DNA from: Coniella vitis
Taxonomy: Eukaryota > Ascomycota > Sordariomycetes > Diaporthales > Schizoparmaceae
DNA length: 64,000 nucleotides
Reading direction: 5' to 3'
NCBI GenBank assembly: GCA_011317545.1
Contig: WUJK01000003.1
Coordinates: 310,001 to 374,000 of the forward strand
The translations under genes were made by a program, and so were the position numbers. Numbering within the stretch: position 1 is the first letter of the stretch; the number at the start of each line of letters is the position of its first letter. The notes under the pieces were generated by a model. That model made no database searches, was not told where the DNA came from, and was given only the letters and a program-made list of their open reading frames with translations. Positions 12,612 through 24,391 of the stretch are shown piece after piece.

Positions 12612-14593
12612 TGTTATGTTGTGGTTTTGTTATTGCTATTATTATTGTTGTTGTTGTCGATCTTTGCGTCGATCTTGGAGACGCTGTGGTGCGCCGAACC
12701 GTAGCACAGGAGGTACGGACAGAGGAGTTGGTGACCAGTAAAGGGAGTTGAGCGAGTGAAAATGCTACTAGCAATGCTGCCGTAATGCAGCTCGTCGAGT
12801 TGTGATGCTAGTAGTGATGCAAGGAATGTGCATTCAGAAAAGTAAGACGGGACGGTGATAAAAATGGGAAAGAGAAACATGTGGCCGAGAATCATCTGCA
12901 TGTTTGGGAGTCGCCTGAAACGGCGCGCTAAGCCATGGGGGGGGACCTTGGGGGTTGCACGGCAGGGTGCCGAAGTAGACTGGGGACACGCTATCGATAG
13001 TGCCACTGTACTATGTAGAGCCGGGGGCGGGGGCAATGCAGGGTTGAGACAGTGCTGTAATAGTACCCCAAGTACATGGCAGCAGTATTGAACTGGGTTC
13101 GATGTTATGTACAGCTACATGGTGGATAGGCAGGTGCCTGCAGCGTGGTGTTACCGGTCGCCGGCATAGTTTGATCATTGAATCATTGTACTTGATTTCT
13201 GCAGCACTTACTCGAGAGGGCCAGAGGCACACATGTTTGTGGTCCCATTTGGGGCTCCTTATCACTTTGGTGGCCCGGGTTGTATATGGTATAAGTCTAT
13301 ATTTATGGCAGTACTACTACATAGTATGCTACGTACTGCTGCAGGCACCAAAACGTACGGTAAGCCTTGGTGGACCCTGCGAATTACAGGGGCAAGGCCC
13401 CTGAGCCAGGGGCTTGGCTTTTGATTTGACATGTGGGCTGACCCCGCACATTGCATGTGTTAGTCCACCATCTGACGCCGACATGATGTGGAACAGGTGC
13501 TCTCACGAGCAGACTGTTGGTCGTGCGAATCTCACCAGCTCCGATCGGACCAGTCAATCCTTTGAGAATCTACCCTCGAGTTCTCTCTCGTCAAGTCCAG
13601 TGTCGGCTCCCCAGCCACAATGCTCTGCATGTCTGCAATGATCCGAGTCTGGGCCGGTGCAGACTGCTTGTGATATTCTCGCAACGATGCCGCCTTGCGA
13701 CGCCAGTGTCACCGCTCATCCTGATAACGGCAGAAGGCTAACGGTCGCACAATAGCAATTTTGCTTGGAAACTCTGATTCAGAACGTCACTGATCGTCCT
13801 GGCGACCGGCAAGTAGACGCGAAAGTAACAAGATCACCGGCAATGGCGACATCGAAAGCACAACAGCGGCAGAGGAGACGCGGCTCTGATAGGTTTTGCA
13901 CACTACAGTCATGACACTGCATAGAGCCCCATGCCCGAATCCGCAAATGCTGTGTCATGAAAGCGTTGTTGTCTTGCTGTTGAGCTTGTTGCTGAGCCTG
14001 TCGCTATTACTACTATTCGTCCAGATACAGACTCTGCCACCCATGGCTATCGCCCCCTCGCGGCACGGCCAAGCTTATCTGTTGCATTACACGGCGGCCG
14101 GTGTTGCCTCGAAGATCTTGGGCCGCTGGAATTGACGCGAATAGACATTTGCTGGATTGGGAAGTCGATGAGCCATAGAGCGGTCAATCACGTATTCAAG
14201 CCGGACCTCTGCAGCATTTCGCTGCGGATCGCCTTCGTGTGATGCGACCAACTTGTAGAGCCCGGCTGGTGCCCCGTGTGGCAGGCTCTGTCTCTGAATA
14301 TCCTCCAGCACCGGGAACTACAATGCCGCATGTACGGCAACCTCGGTGACGGACAGCACGGCAATGGGCTAGCAACCAAGCCGTTGGATGACAGCTTTCT
14401 CCTGGACTTCTATCCAGGGAGCCGATAATACCAAAAGAATATATAAAGCAGCGCAACTCTCCCATGCACAATTCGCATTTACTAGTATGGCCCTTGCTTG
14501 GCATAGCACGAGTCCTTGAACAGCGGTTTCAATCTCGAGGATCAAACACTCTACTTCCACTCTATTTTTGACACTTCATCACGGCTCAGCACT
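12612..14593. other. divergent intergenic region
   Basis: Shared upstream region of Erv2 (minus) and the VAO-type oxidase (plus). No gene recognised. It holds an exact GTACTATGTA motif at 13008-13017 and a degenerate cluster at 13311-13335. A (GTT/ATT)-rich tract lies directly upstream of the Erv2 start. Confidence 0.5.
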
Positions 14594-16348
14594 ATGGCGC
14601 CGTACTTGCAAGAGATTACTGCCTCTTTCTTACCCACTCTTGCGGACAAAGGCTCGAGCATCCCAGCGGATGCCCTCAAGGCCAGGCTCCACAAAAAGCA
14701 GGCTTTCAGAGTTGAGGAGAAGGCTGTGGGTGACGAGCAAACGCCTCCCATTATTCCTCAAGGAATTGACGAGCACAAGTTCCTTGAGGCTTTGGCGGAA
14801 CTTCGCACAGTTCTTGGCGTCCAGAATGTTGAGCTCAATGACAAGTCTGTCCATCATGATAGGTGAGTAACGCTAGACAATCACAGCCCATGCATGCCCT
14901 TTAACCACTGATATTTGGAATGTGGTATTAAGCGGTACGGGCGGTAAGTGCCATCTATTTCTCCAAAGGAGCATCTTCTTGAACCGGAGAAACCTAATTG
15001 TAGCAGACTGTAACACACACGATGTGATGCCCGTCCTCAGTGACGATGAATTCGTCGCCTCTGCCGTTGTGTACCCGGGTAGCACGGAGGAGGTCCAGGA
15101 GGTTGTCCTCTGGGCCAACAAGCACTTGATCCCTCTTTTCCCTATTTCTATGGGCAAGAACTGTGAGTGCAATCTGGCTGTGAAAGCATACATGGAGTGA
15201 TGGGAGTGATAGACTAACGTTTCGTGACAGTGGGCTACGGCGGTGCTGCTCCTCGTGTCCGCGGCTCCGTGACCATGGACCTTGGGCGCCGCATGAGTCG
15301 CATCTTGAAGATTGATCCGGAGGACTTGACTTGCTTGGTCGAGCCTGGTGTCTCTTTCTGTGCTCTGCACGAAGCTCTGAAGGACAAGGGCTACGGTCAC
15401 ATCTGGGTGGACACCCCCGAGATTGGCACTGGTTCCATCATCGGGAACACGCTGGACCGTGGCTTTGGATACACGCCGTACGGCGACCACTGGGCCTGCC
15501 ACTCGGGCATGGAGGTCGTTCTTCCCACGGGCGAGGTCATCAGAACAGGCATGGGTGCGATGTCGGGGAGCAACACCTGGCAGGCCTTTCCGTATGGATT
15601 TGGTCCTCATTCCGAGTGAGTACAAGAAGAGAGGAAGAAAGGTAGGCGGTGGTATGCGGCTAACTGGATGGCAGTGGCATCTTCTCCCAGTCCAACTTTG
15701 GCATCGTGACAAAGATGGGCGTGACGCTTATGCCAAACCCGGGAGGACACGAAAACTTTGTGCGTGATATCAAAACCCAGCAGAGCAACACAGGAGTCTC
15801 ATCACTAACCTCATGCTTTAGATATACACCTTCCAGCGGGAGGAAGACCTGGCACAGCTCGTAAGTCCACTACTCAGTCATGACCAGGCTCATTCCAGAT
15901 TCAGCCCCCTGAAAGAGCAGATTCACTCTGATTATTATGTATAGGTCGACATCATTCGTCCTCTCCGTATCTCATCCATCCTTGAAAATGGAGCACAGCT
16001 CAGACACATCACCCAAACCACGGCTACGCGAGGCCTCCCTCGTTCTCACTACCACAAAGATGAAAACACGCCCATCCCCACCAGCATCCTCCACAAGGCC
16101 GCTTCCGTAACGCCTCTAGGCGACTATACCTGGATCTACCACGGCATGTGCCACGGGCCCGAGCATATCCGCCGCCACAAACTCGCCCTCATTGACGCCG
16201 AGTTCCGCAACATCCCCGGCTGCAAACGCATTGATCCTTCCACGCTGCCCCAAGACGAGTACGCCTGGGCGCAAAACAGGCCCGGCGCCGGAATCCCACA
16301 ATCGGAGCCGCCCAAATGGCTCACGCACTGGCTCTCAAACAACAGCGA

Positions 16349-16382
<34 letters not shown>

Positions 16383-16835
16383 ACTCCTACTGCTACTGCT
16401 CCAGCACACATCACTTTTTCCCCCATCATCCCCCTTCGCGGCAAGGACGCTGTAGCGCTGTACAGCCTCGCCCAGCGCCGCCATGCCGAGTGCGGGATCG
16501 ACCTCTTCCCAACATTTGTAGTCGGGCTGCGCGAGATGCACGTCACCGTGGAGCTCGTCTTTGATAGCGCCGACGCATCGCGCCGGCAGACAGCCCTCGA
16601 GTGTCTCCGGGCCATGGTCGGCGACGCTGCAGGGTTGGGCTACGGTGTGTACAGGACGCATCTGGCCGCCATGGACCAGGTCGCGCAGACGTACTCCTGG
16701 GGCGAGGGGGCGCTGCTGAAGTTCAATGAGAAGCTCAAGGATTGTTTGGATCCGAATGGGATTCTGGCACCCGGACGGTGTGGGATTTGGCCTGTTCGGT
16801 ATAGGGGCAAGGGGTGGCAGATGATTGGCAATTAG
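14594..16835 (+). CDS. vanillyl-alcohol-oxidase-type flavoenzyme
   Basis: Seven exons (14594-14862, 14933-14943, 15007-15162, 15231-15615, 15675-15759, 15822-15860, 15945-16835) give 611 aa, against 560 for Penicillium VAO. The PCMH-type FAD-binding fold (YGGAAPRVRGSV, then FGYTPYGDHW) and the C-terminal substrate domain are both complete. By alignment to remembered VAO numbering, covalent-FAD His422 is His470, Tyr108 is Tyr148, Tyr503/Arg504 are Tyr551/Arg552, His466 is His514 and Thr457 is Thr505. The spacings 470-514-551 match 422-466-503 exactly. Asp170 is replaced by Glu209, Phe424 by Thr472 and Ile468 by Thr516. Nine alanines encoded by GCT repeats (452-460) precede His470. The family oxidises para-substituted phenols in peroxisome or cytosol; the substrate here is unknown. 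The last residues (MIGN) are not a standard peroxisomal tripeptide. An upstream in-frame ATG at 14516 is possible. Confidence 0.9.
16353..16379 (+). repeat. (GCT)9 polyalanine tract within oxidase CDS
   Basis: Perfect GCT triplets encode nine alanines, followed by an Ala/Pro/Thr stretch, inside the VAO-type gene immediately before the FAD-linking histidine region. A pure codon repeat suggests recent slippage. Confidence 0.9.
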
Positions 16836-17422
16836 CATCAACATCATCGTCGTGGGCACCAAAGGGGGCGGGGAGGAGATTTCGCAAGGGGCGTGGCGTA
16901 GGAAGAAGGGCTGGTGTGAAGTGATGCTGACCTCGTTGGAGAACGTTGATTATATCTCCTTTTGGGGCATGTTTGTGGACACTCGTTACTATGAGACTAA
17001 CACTCATCAGATGGTATGAAACGTCTTGCCAGAACAGCGAGTCTTTGTCTAGAAATTCATGTTGTCTATTGACAAAAGTTACAGCATGCACTTCTATGAC
17101 TGACCAGTACTATGTCTGATGCCATTACCTAAACGGATGTAAAACACTCGCTCCGTGATTTAGGGAGCCATATATTCAATAGTATCAGTATGGTTCTTCA
17201 CGTTCGAGTCAAAAAACAACAAAAAGCAAACTCAAGCACCAGAGCAAAACTCGAAGAGACTGGCGCAGAGAGAAATGGTATTAGGGAATCAACATTAAGC
17301 AGGGGTATATCCTAGGATAAACAAAAAGAATCAAAGTACCACCACCCAAAACTTGCGTTCTCTCCTTTCTCGTCATCTTCGTCATCAACGAAACAAGGTC
17401 TCTCCGGCTCACACGTGGCCCG

Positions 17423-17464
<42 letters not shown>

Positions 17465-17495
17465 ACAGACAGACGATTCGGTACTCCGCAGTAGC
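16836..17495. other. convergent intergenic region
   Basis: No gene recognised between the 3' ends of the oxidase and the C2-domain gene. It includes a TA microsatellite at 17426-17460, only about 35 nt beyond the C2-gene stop codon, thus probably in its 3' untranslated region. Confidence 0.55.
17426..17460. repeat. (TA)n microsatellite
   Basis: About 17 TA units, directly readable, just downstream of the C2-domain gene stop. Confidence 0.95.
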
Positions 17496-19297
17496 CTATT
17501 TACCGCCCAGAGACAAATTCTTGAGCCGGTGTGGATCCTCAAGCACATCAATGATCATATCCTTCTTGGTCTTGTAGTGGTTGTGCCCATCGTCATCACT
17601 CGAGTACATGTCTTCAAGCCTGCTTGCGTCGTCGCTGCTCATATCGCTCGACTCCGGACTACTGTTTTGCACCATTTTGATCATCTTGCCCTCCTTCTCT
17701 TTGATTTTGCGCTGATTCTTCTTGAGCTCCTGTAGCTCCTCGTCCTCCCAATGCAGGGCTACAATGCCCAAACCTGGGAAGTTGCGCTGCAAGAACTCCT
17801 GAAGGTGCGGCAGCTGGTGCTTATCAGGTCGGTAGGTACCGCTGTCATTGTCGATGATGAGCTGGTAGTGCTTGGGGTCTGCGGGTGGGGTGGTGCTGGG
17901 AGGGCCACCGGGCAGTTCCTCGGCAGGGTGGGTTGGCTCTGGAACGTGTACCTCGCCCTGATGTTCATTGGCATCAGCGTGCGCCAGGCGCCGGATAAAG
18001 AACTCGCCCGAGCAGGCAATGTACTCTGCCACGTCCGAGTGCATCGTGTGTTTGGAGAGGAAGTCGATGCCAAACTCCTTGCCGGTTTCGGTGAAGCGCA
18101 TCAGGCCGTCGAGAGTGATGACATAGGTGAAAATGCGGCCGCCCTCGTCAAAATGTGCCATGCGCAAAAAGTGCATAGTGGCTTCGTCGGTGCATCCTGG
18201 GAACTGACCCCACTTTGTGGACGAGTTGAAGGTGTAGATGCGGTTGTGCTGCTTGTGCAGGAGCTTGTGCAGGATCCTACCGCGCAAGCCCTTTCCAGTG
18301 AACATGGGCGCAACCCAGCCCTTGAACTCGACAAAGCGGTGGTAGAGGTGCTCTGGGACAGGACCCGACAGCTGGATCTCGTTGGCTTGAAAGCTGGATG
18401 AGGAGAAGGGCACGGTCAGCTCAGTCTACCAGGTGGTGTAGTGGAGAGTTGCGCTCGGTACACTTACTCGTATTTCTGGAGTTTGCTGTTGTCGTCGTCG
18501 TTCTCATCCTCTTCCTCCGTCTCATTGACCTTGATGCCAGTCAAGCGACCCAGCATGGGACTAAAGTGCTTGAAGTAGAAGCAAGGCCCGACAGTGTACA
18601 TCTGGGCGCCAAAGCCCTCTGACCGGCCAATCACGCTCATGCTGAGCAGCAGACGGCCCGTCATGGAGTGCTTCTCGACTGTGCTTGTAATCGCCTTGGC
18701 GAGGTAAGCGCGCTTGCTGCCCATGCGCTTCTTGACATCGAACCACTGGCCCTCGGAGCCACCAATGGACCAGGTCTCATCGATGTGGGGGCACTCGAAG
18801 GTGACGTTCCCAAGGCGGTCATCATGGTCAGGGTAGTCCTCGTCGTACAGACGGCACTTGAGCTTGAAGCCGTTGGAGGGGACATTTGCGACGATCCACT
18901 CCTCGTCCCAGACGGGCTCGGTGGTGTTGCGGATGGCGCGGGTGCGCTTGACGAGGAGCGGGTCCTCCTTGTGACGGCGGGGGATCGGAGCCGTCAGGGT
19001 GGCCGCTATGTATGGGTCGGCGGCTCGAGTGGTCAAGTCGGCGGCGGGGAGGTTCTCGGCGCGGTGGAAGACAAATCGGACTGTCCAGCCGGGCGGCAGA
19101 TCAGGGAAGGGTGTGGGGTCGTAGCCTCCGGGCGGAGCGGCCTTGTCTTTGATGTCCTCCTTCTTGTCGGTCAGCTTTTGCTTGAGGCCCTTGAGGCCAC
19201 CCGGCTGGTCATGGCCCTGGTCGGGGCCGTTGCCCTCGGCAGTAGCCGCAGCGACTCCGTCATTATTGCTGCTGTCCTGTGCGCCAAGGCCCGACAT
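17496..19297 (-). CDS. C2-domain protein
   Basis: Two exons (19297-18468, 18393-17496) give 575 aa. After a charged, low-complexity start (residues 1-65), a C2-type beta-sandwich spans about 68-220 (GWTVRFVFHRAENLPAADL, then TRAADPYIAATL, TEPVWDEEWIV, LYDEDYPDHDDRLG). The Asp residues in the ADPY and DEDYPDHDD loops are those that bind calcium in C2 domains, so Ca2+-dependent membrane binding is plausible. The second half (LSGPVPEHLYHRF onward) is a conserved fungal region of unknown function that I cannot assign to a named enzyme. The C-terminus is acidic and Lys-rich (EDMYSSDDDGHNHYKTKKD). There is no transmembrane segment. It is likely a peripheral membrane or trafficking protein; this is inference. 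Confidence 0.8.
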
Positions 19298-20884
19298 GGT
19301 TGCGGCGGGAAGCGAAGCTTGTGTGACGTATCAGCGCGGCTCTTTTGGGCGCCTGGACAGTGTCCTGGGAGGGACTTGATGAGGGGGGAAAGGGGGGAAA
19401 GGGGGGAAAGGGCGGAAGACAAGCAAAAAATGACGCCAAGGTGAAGTGCCCAGCCGGCAGATTCCCCCAAGGGCCAAGGCTGGCCCTTACCTAGACGGAC
19501 TGTACTATGGTACTGTATAAGTAGCCGGCGCAGATTGCGGGGTGGAGACGGGGCTTGGCAGGCACTTGTCGAGGCGATCTGTGGCTACTGGAGTCGTCGC
19601 AGGACGGTGTTGAGATGCTTCTGCAGTGACAAACGGACGGCGCAATGCGGACGCCTTTCTCTGAGTCTCGGCGGATGCAATGCTGAGGGTTGAGCGTTGC
19701 AAGACGTCGAGGTGTCCGCAGGCGCGGAAAAGTGGGAGTGCGCTGACTAGAAGTACAATGTGCGGCGGAGCGGCGGCCCTTCCACCTTGGCGGGGCAGAC
19801 ACCGTGTGCGAGCCCATGAACTCCACACTGTCCTGTCATATGGAAGCGGGTACCTGAGGCAGAAGATAGCATCGTGCTCAGGACTGCTTGCTGTGTCTGT
19901 TGGGAGTGGAACGGAATAATGGCATTCCCAATGACTATATGCCCTCAATTACACGTCTCTGCTGGCAAAACTGCTTTCCACTAGCAGCCTAGTGAAGGCT
20001 TCTATGAAGGACAATGTTTAGGCAAGAACACGGTAGGTGATTGTCTCGCGGTATGATGTCATGGCACGCGACTTCTCAAGCGCTCCGCCTCGAACCGGGT
20101 TTCCCATGCAACCTACCTGCACAGCCCCAAAATAACTTCACTATACTATGTACATGGTACATAAGTCCAAGAAGATTTTGGAATCCCATCCACTCTGTCT
20201 CTTCAACATATGATTACATACCCTTTGCTAATGTGTTTATCGGACTCTTTCTATGTCATGTTAATGTCTCGAAGGGGTGCCGTAAGACCCAGCCACAACA
20301 TGTGTGCCACATAGCTCCGAGTCAATCTCGTCCGACCAGATGAATTGAATCCAGATCTTGCGCAAGTGCTGCAACAACACAGTAAGCGCCCACCCAATCA
20401 CAGCAGACGAGGCAACCAATGGTCTGCTAAGACTCCATCCCAAGCGACCCGAATCCTCTGCACGCTCTGAACCGCTGCTGTGATGCGAATTAAGGTACAC
20501 TTTTGCGTCCTGGGAGTGCGTATGTTGTAGTTGGCGATATGCAATGCAGCAAGTAAGTACCCTAGTGGCGCGCAGTGACTATTTTCAAAATCGAAAGATG
20601 CGCTGTTGGCTGTGCATTTCACGATGACGGTTGTGCAGTCGACATTTGTCTCTGTCTTGGTCTCGATGGAGTATTCCAAGTGAATGTGCGGAGGTACTGT
20701 CACTATAAGGTGCAACCAGATGCCTGTTCGTTCGCAAATGGAATTTGGTGTTTTGTTGTCTTAGAACTCCCTTTTCGTACTCATCTTTGGCATCATATGA
20801 CCATACTCTTCTGTCTGAATGTTGGCTTGCCTATTGTTGTGTCAATCTCGCAACGTCTGATAAGCTCCCTCTCCTTCTCTCACA
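19298..20884. other. upstream region of C2 gene
   Basis: No gene recognised. A TACATAGTAC-like sequence occurs at 19501-19514 and another at 20146-20161. A (GGGGGAAA)n-like purine repeat lies at about 19383-19410 just upstream of the C2 start. Confidence 0.45.
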
Positions 20885-21720
20885 ATGTCTGAGGTATTGG
20901 TCGGAGAGTACCTCTTTCACCGACTCCGAGAACTCGGCGTTCAGAGCATCTTTGGAGTTTCTGGAGGTAACTAGTTCTCATTTACAACTTCTTCTTGCAA
21001 AGAACACCTCCCAGAGTCATTATAAAGTCAGCATTTCATGCACTGTGCGGTGAAGCTGACCATCTCTCAGACTATGAACTCGCTCTCCTTGATCTTGTTG
21101 AGCCAGGGGGCCTCTCCTGGGTTGGCACTCCCAACGAGCTAGTGGGGTCCTACGCCGCCGATGGCTATGCTCGGGAAAAAGGCCTTTGGTGCTCTCATCA
21201 CGATTTCTGGCCCCGGAGAGCTGAGCGTTCTCTGAAGTATTGGTGGCTCCTTTTTGTGAGCATATACCCGTGCCTCATATTGTTGGGTATCCGACACGAA
21301 GCATGTAATCTAGTGGAAAGATATTCCACGATCAATGTTGCCGTCTTTTAAGCCATTTGTATTCACAACACATTCCAGATCAACGACGAAATCTTCCAAG
21401 CAGGGTTCTCCCCAAGCTCACCAAAGCCATCAGGCAAGATAAAGCGTTGGCGCACCGCGCACCTTTCACCTTTGAGCGCGTAACGGAAGAGCTATTAGCT
21501 ACGTCTGGCGCACTTAAGCAGGACTATCTTTGGCCCCGTGAGTTCGCTACCTAACTCGTCTTTCAAGAGGGATGAATACACCAATCACACTGATTCTTGA
21601 CATATACTTCCCATCTACTCTAGCGCCTCGCTACGTTTATTCAACCAGGCGACCTCGTTATCACGGAAACAGGCACACTCCCAATTCGGATTCGCCGCAA
21701 CTCCACTCCCGGCCAGAGAT
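20885..21720 (+). pseudogene. decayed pyruvate-decarboxylase-like gene
   Basis: The remains of a thiamine-diphosphate decarboxylase. The first exon (20885-20966) starts with ATG and reads EYLFHRLRELGVQSIFG; a still-canonical intron (20967-21070, ending GCTGAC...CTCTCAG) joins it in frame to DYELALLDL and NELVGSYAADGYAREKG, the cofactor-binding N-domain of PDC enzymes. Near 21180 one extra base shifts the frame; the continuation GALITISGPGELSVL lies in the next frame, then meets a stop. A third frame holds CEHIPVPHIVGYPT. The central domain (some 200 residues) is missing. Downstream fragments (TFERVTEELLATSGALKQD and ATFIQPGDLVITETGT) correspond to the start of the C-terminal ThDP domain. Several lesions and the deletion rule out function. 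The right edge is approximate. Confidence 0.8.
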
Positions 21721-22305
21721 CAGCCGGAAGACATCATGCCCAGAATAAAAGCTGCGACTCTCGGCTAGTCTTACAAGTACCGCCTGAACAGCCAATCACA
21801 TGCGTCCTATGATGAATCTACACGCTATCGAAAATGAGGAGGTGCTCCTTTGTTTCTCCAAGTCGGGCAGCATGTGCAGCGGTCGCGCTAGGAGAAGTGT
21901 GGTTACATGCTTGTTCCGCAACTGTCCTTCTACATGCGTACGAATGGACATCTTTGGCCGAAGGCTGAAGGCTTGCCCAGCGAGGTAGGTAATCCATTAT
22001 GTCTCAGGATGAGGGGTGGTATCGTTTCATGCGCAAGGCGGTAATGGGGTAGTTAAGAGGTCTTTGTGTGCAGAGATTGTGTGACTATAGATTTGGTAAA
22101 GTGATTCCAAGATATTATGAATCGGGCATGTGAGTGTTAAGCATTATAAAGGCCGTCAAATCCTCTCTCAAAGAGAAGAGTATATCAATACCTTTCCCTC
22201 GATTACTGCTCTGTATGTTTCTTACAAACCCCTCATCCATCATCTCCTTGCAACGTCCGTCTTCCACATTAATTAAGTGTGCTGTTCTGTTTAATTTCCC
22301 CCAGA
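21721..22305. other. intergenic region
   Basis: Between the decarboxylase relic and the methyltransferase gene. No gene recognised. A TTTCCCCCAG sequence just before the methyltransferase ATG looks like a splice acceptor, so a leader intron is possible. Confidence 0.4.
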
Positions 22306-23032
22306 ATGTCTTCCGTCCAGACTCTCGCTTCCACAACCGGGCAAACTTTCCCCTTTGGACAACGCCTCGACATCCGCTTCCCTCAAGCGGACCACCCCGA
22401 CCTAGCCCAAGACGAAGAGTGGTGCGACGTCGTTGACCACGACAAAACAACGCGTTTCCGCTTCCACGACTATGCCCGCGTCTTTAGCCGCCCGGGGCTC
22501 TACGACCAGCTCTTTGGAGGCCCCGCCTCGGAGACCCAATGCGTCTCGCCGCAGGTCCTCGGCGGCCTGCTTGGGGAGCACCTTGGCCAAGGTCTTCCAA
22601 GCCCTGAGAATACGAACCAGGTGGCCGAGAATCCCAGCACCACTACAAATCCTACCAGTGCTGCTGCAAAGGGCGTCAACGACGGACATGCCAATCTAGA
22701 AAACACCGCAGCAACAGCAGCAGCAGCAGCAGCAAAGCCCCCACTCCTGCGCGTGCTCGACTTTGGCGCCGGCAACGGCATGATGGGCGAGCAAGTCCGC
22801 TCCTTGGTCCAGTCCTTCCAGCAGGGTCGCCTGGCAGACGCGACGACGATCACCGCGTGGGACATCCTGCCTGAGGCCAAGGCAGCTGCTGAGCGAGACC
22901 GTCCTGGGGTCTACGATCGGTACATTGTTGCGAATATCATAGACTATGCTCGCGCGCGGAAACGGCCTGGCACTGTTGTGCCTGACAACAACAATAAGAA
23001 CAACAACAACAAGGTGAACGCCTCCTCTCTGA

Positions 23033-23079
<47 letters not shown>

Positions 23080-23544
23080 CACACAGCGTCGTCAGGGCCG
23101 TCGTTAAAGCATGGGCTGAGCCATCGAACCGAACCAGAAGACAGTTTGCCCGTGTTGGAAGCGCAGACATTCAATCTGCTCATCACTGCGAGCGCGCTAT
23201 CCTTTGGCACCGCAAGCGCAGACGCTCTCGAAGCTGCGATTTCGCTGGTGGATGAGGGCGGGCTGATCATCTTCAACCTCAAGGCTGAGGTGTTGGAGGA
23301 GGAGGAGGAGGAGGAGGAGGAGGGTAGTGCTGCTGTTGAAGCTCATGGTACTAGCCAAGAAGGAGGGGATGCCCAGCAATGGCCACAACCTGCGCGCGGG
23401 TTTTCCAGACTCATCAAGGAGACATCGTTGGAGGTTCTCGTCACGAGGAGATATCTGCACCGGTATTCTGTCACGGGCCAGTCTTTGTATTATATTGCTG
23501 TGGCTGCTGTCAAGCGTGGGGCTTTGGAAACGGCCCTGGCTTGA
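22306..23544 (+). CDS. SAM-dependent methyltransferase
   Basis: A single-exon gene of 412 aa. The SAM-binding motif I is plain at about residues 148-161 (RVLDFGAGNGMMGE), followed by an acidic motif II loop (TAWDILPEA), a post-motif region (FNLLITASALSFGTA) and a final strand pair (ISLVDEGGLIIFNLK). The class I Rossmann fold is therefore complete, and the protein resembles small-molecule methyltransferases of the Methyltransf_25 / Williams-Beuren-region type. The substrate is unknown. The fold is interrupted by low-complexity insertions: an Asn/Lys-rich and (Thr-Ala)n segment encoded by an ACAGCA repeat at 23036-23078, a run of Glu from GAG repeats at 23297-23320, and a polyalanine near 22710-22735. 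The start is the first ATG before the conserved N-terminus. Confidence 0.8.
23036..23078 (+). repeat. (ACAGCA)n coding microsatellite
   Basis: A hexanucleotide repeat giving alternating Thr-Ala inside the methyltransferase frame; its length is a multiple of three, so slippage would alter the loop without a frameshift. Confidence 0.9.
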
Positions 23545-24391
23545 GAAGGCAAAGACACAACAGCCAATCGGGCTGGAGTATGATGGTTGGTTGAGTCAAA
23601 GGATCCAGATAGGACCTTTGACTATACACACCTAGGTACTATACACAGTCTTTGCAGCCCGTGAATGTAACGGTAAAGCCTGCGGGCATAAACGCCACTC
23701 TTATCTGAGGTAATGATCTGCGACCACATGCTAAAAGTACAGTGAAATATGAACGACCAAGCCAGAAACTCTTATATCCAGCCAAGCCAGCCCCCCCCCC
23801 CCTAGAAAAGAACCACTAGTATACTAAAATAAGCTCATTGTCCCGAGCCATCCACAAGCTCAGAACAGTTTTCGCATTCTTGTGAAAATCAAGCAATACT
23901 CTTCGTAGATGACGCAACATAGCCGACCTTTTGTCATTATCCATTTTCTTTTGGATGCTTCTAGTATACAGAACGGGGCGTTGTCGATAATCTTCCGTAA
24001 TCTACAACCCATATATACTTAATCGATCCAGCAGCACCCATTTGCCAGATTGCCAGAGGACAGGTACTTTTATCGTTCCGATTCCGGTGATCCTTTTCCC
24101 GTCGCCGGCAGCCCGTCCCAATGTCAGCGCGGGGGACCCACCGCATCGGCCGTTCGGATGCAAGAGCAGATGGGGCTCGTCGCATCGGCCATCTCCAGAA
24201 TCATTTATCTTTGCTGCGGCAATCTCTTCCCTCTTTTTTTTGGGCCCTTTCCATTCACCGTCTTTTTGCTTGAGGCTTGCTTCTCCGTAGCCCATCTTGG
24301 ACTCTAGCTGTGAATATTGGCTCGCTTTGGAAATGTCACCAAGAGTCTGAGAAGAGGCACAAGACCCCCAAAAAATCCCACCAAAGCCGCC
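23545..24391. other. intergenic region upstream of MFS gene
   Basis: About 850 nt with no recognised gene between two plus-strand genes. It should contain the methyltransferase terminator and MFS promoter. A run of C (about 23791-23802) and a CCTAGGTAC sequence near 23632 are present. Confidence 0.45.

Noticed and set aside
20070..20110. Possible tRNA B-box (CCTCGAACCGGG) on the minus strand
   Set aside because: The flanking bases do not pair as a T-stem and no cloverleaf can be drawn.
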